Of a stretch of DNA of 64,000 nucleotides, positions 62,323-64,000 are shown piece by piece. The notes beneath the pieces were generated by a model. That model did no database searches. It was given only the letters and a program-made list of their open reading frames with translations, and was not told where the DNA came from. Source of the DNA: Bizionia sp. M204 (GTDB lineage Bacteria > Bacteroidota > Bacteroidia > Flavobacteriales > Flavobacteriaceae); contig NZ_CP046242.1 in the NCBI RefSeq assembly GCF_023205095.1, positions 1,291,001 through 1,355,000 of the forward strand. The letters run 5' to 3'. Both the position numbers and the translations under genes were made by a program. Position 1 is the first letter of the stretch, and each line of letters starts with the position of its first letter.

Positions 62323-64000
62323 ATGAAAGAAGGAATCGCAGGAAAAATTGCCAAAGTCTTTATGCAATCTAAATTAACCGTGTTGTTAATGATTGTATTT
62401 ATGGTTGTTGGTGTGTACGCATCGTTTTTAATTCCGCGTGAGGAAGAACCGCAAATTGACGTGCCAATGGCAGACATTTTTGTGGGTTACCCTGGGGCAA
62501 GTCCGACGGAAGTAGAATCGCGGGTCATTAAGCCATTAGAGCAATTAATTTCGAATATTAAAGGCGTGGAATATGTGTATTCTACGTCTATGAAAGAGCA
62601 AGGCATGGTTATCGTACAGTTTTATGTTGGCGAAGACATTGAGCGTTCCTTTGTAAAGTTATACAACGAAATTAATAAGCACATGGATCAAATGCCAGCT
62701 GGCGTTACCTTTCCATTGGTAAAAACGCGTGCTATTGATGATGTTCCCATGTTAGGATTAACCCTATGGAGTGAAAATTATGACGATTTCCAATTAAGCC
62801 AAATGGCTCAAGAGTTGGAAGCCGAAATTAAAAAGGTAAACGACGTAGCTATTACGCATAAAATTGGTGGTCGTGATCGTCAATTACGTGTGGTTTTAGA
62901 TAAAGATAAATTAGCGGCAAGCGGATTAGATTTTTTGTCTGTTTCTGAAATGATTACCGCAAATAATAGTCAATTAAGTGCTGGAAGTTTTGACAAAAAT
63001 GACACCGAATTCCTTATAAACACAGGTAAGTTTTTAGAAACGGTAACCGATGTTGAAAACTTGGTGGTTGGTGTGCAACAGAATCAGCCTATATATTTAA
63101 AACAAGTTGCTAAAATTATTGATGGACCAGAAGTACCACAAAACTATGTGAGTTTAGGTTTCGGAAAAGGAAGTGCAAAGTCTTCGGAATATAAATCAGA
63201 ATATCCAGCGGTTTCCATTTCTGTTGCCAAACGAAAAGGTGCTGATGCTATGAAAATTGCAGAAGTTATTATTGATAAGGTGGACCATTTACGCAGCACT
63301 TTAATTCCTGACGATGTTCATGTTGAAATAACAAGAAACTATGGAGAAACAGCATCGCATAAAGTATCTGAATTACTATTACACCTTATAGGTTCTATCA
63401 TAGCAGTTACCATTGTGGTTATGTTAGCCATGGGATGGCGAGGCGGATTGGTCGTATTTTTATCTGTTCCCATTACGTTTGCGTTAACCTTGTTGAGTTA
63501 TTATTTAATGGATTATACCTTAAACCGTATAACCTTATTCGCTTTAGTATTTGTAACGGGTATTGTGGTGGATGACTCCATTATTATTGCCGAAAATATG
63601 CATAGGCATTTTAAAATGAAACGCTTGCCGTTTAAGCAAGCAGCTTTATATGCTATTAATGAAGTGGGTAATCCAACCATTTTGGCAACCTTTACGGTAA
63701 TTGCATCCGTTTTACCAATGGCTTTTGTGTCAGGATTAATGGGTCCATATATGGCACCAATGCCTATAGGCGCTTCTATTGCCATGATTTTATCCTTATT
63801 TGTAGCCTTGACCATTACACCTTATTTAGGCTTAATTTTCTTGCGGGAGAAAGATAAACAGGGAGCCAAGCAGAAAGAAGAAAAACCATTAGAGGAAACT
63901 TTAATTTATAGAATCTACAACAAATTTGAAAGACCATTATTAGAAAGCAAAACTAAACGTTATATATTTTTGGGAGGCACATTTGCGGTATTGATGGGAA
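62323..64000 (+). CDS. RND multidrug-type efflux permease (runs off the window)
   Basis: About 559 residues of the N-terminal half of an RND pump. The start MKEGIAGKIAKVFMQSKLTV leads into the first helix and then IPREEEPQIDVPMADIFVGYPGASPTEVE, a signature of the group found with TolC/HlyD partners in Bacteroidota. The membrane helices around VFVTGIVVDDSIIIAENMHRHFK hold the paired Asp residues of the proton relay. It is the last visible gene of the operator-controlled efflux operon. Confidence 0.92.
   Translation, partial: MKEGIAGKIAKVFMQSKLTVLLMIVFMVVGVYASFLIPREEEPQIDVPMADIFVGYPGASPTEVESRVIKPLEQLISNIKGVEYVYSTSMKEQGMVIVQFYVGEDIERSFVKLYNEINKHMDQMPAGVTFPLVKTRAIDDVPMLGLTLWSENYDDFQLSQMAQELEAEIKKVNDVAITHKIGGRDRQLRVVLDKDKLAASGLDFLSVSEMITANNSQLSAGSFDKNDTEFLINTGKFLETVTDVENLVVGVQQNQPIYLKQVAKIIDGPEVPQNYVSLGFGKGSAKSSEYKSEYPAVSISVAKRKGADAMKIAEVIIDKVDHLRSTLIPDDVHVEITRNYGETASHKVSELLLHLIGSIIAVTIVVMLAMGWRGGLVVFLSVPITFALTLLSYYLMDYTLNRITLFALVFVTGIVVDDSIIIAENMHRHFKMKRLPFKQAALYAINEVGNPTILATFTVIASVLPMAFVSGLMGPYMAPMPIGASIAMILSLFVALTITPYLGLIFLREKDKQGAKQKEEKPLEETLIYRIYNKFERPLLESKTKRYIFLGGTFAVLMG

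Noticed and set aside
1-64000. tRNA, rRNA, tmRNA or insertion-sequence transposase genes
   Set aside because: I looked for cloverleaf ends with CCA-type acceptor stems, rRNA-conserved blocks and DDE-type transposase frames and found none I could support.

Overview
The window looks like chromosomal DNA from a member of the Bacteroidota, most likely a marine or environmental Flavobacteriaceae. The evidence is low GC, start sites without Shine-Dalgarno sequences, TAnnTTTG-type -7 promoter elements, a type IX secretion C-terminal sorting domain remnant, and many families typical of that group (HYC_CC_PP, DUF3347, DUF2911, DUF5675, DUF4010). I found no rRNA, tRNA or CRISPR array. The species cannot be named from the sequence alone.

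Layout. (1) 1-4128, minus strand: the 5' end of a CusA/CzcA-type RND pump, a small HYC_CC_PP-like protein, then a mercury operon (ArsR-type regulator, MerTP fusion, MerA, and a small Cys-rich frame with no ATG). A 12-2-12 operator overlaps the mer promoter. (2) 4191-19572: a copper/silver island with the RND system cusA-cusC-cusB, a multicopper oxidase fused to a CopB-like barrel, three DUF3347 copies, YceI, a haem-binding-domain protein, DUF305, DUF2911, and two HYC_CC_PP proteins facing each other. Two regulators that fuse a CxxC metal-binding N-terminus to an AraC helix-turn-helix bracket the island (4191 and 19744). (3) 20396-41746, plus strand: a long set of closely spaced genes that mixes small Met/His/Cys-rich membrane proteins, NDH-2, transporters, three glycolytic enzymes (archaeal-type GAPDH, class I aldolase, PFK), a universal stress protein, an SDR, an ATP-cone/nuclease-fold protein, a beta-CASP RNase, a CopB-type (CPH) P-type ATPase and an MFS exporter. 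It reads as a metal and low-energy stress island.

(4) 41747-53440 is accessory DNA: two pseudogenes, AbiH, an ImmA/IrrE metallopeptidase pair, a DUF4238 gene bounded by attC-like imperfect inverted repeats, a Fic protein, about 750 bases of gene-free DNA packed with nested inverted repeats and GNRA-type loops (a candidate large structured RNA), and a small module of two HTH proteins, DUF5675, two holin-like membrane proteins and an unassigned 251-residue protein. (5) 53829-64000, plus strand: a redox and reactive-sulfur region with a 1-Cys-type peroxiredoxin, an MBL/rhodanese protein, two methyltransferases, an SQR-like flavoprotein, and a TolC-HlyD-RND efflux operon that runs off the window.

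The peroxiredoxin, the flavoprotein and the efflux operon each carry a perfect GTAAC-N4-GTTAC palindrome. In all three its centre is exactly 29.5 bases upstream of the first T of the -7 element, the geometry of a Crp/Fnr-family class II activator site. A related TATGAT-N4-ATCATA site sits at the same distance before the gene at 19150. The shared operator and the structured-RNA candidate at 49860-50612 are the observations most worth following.
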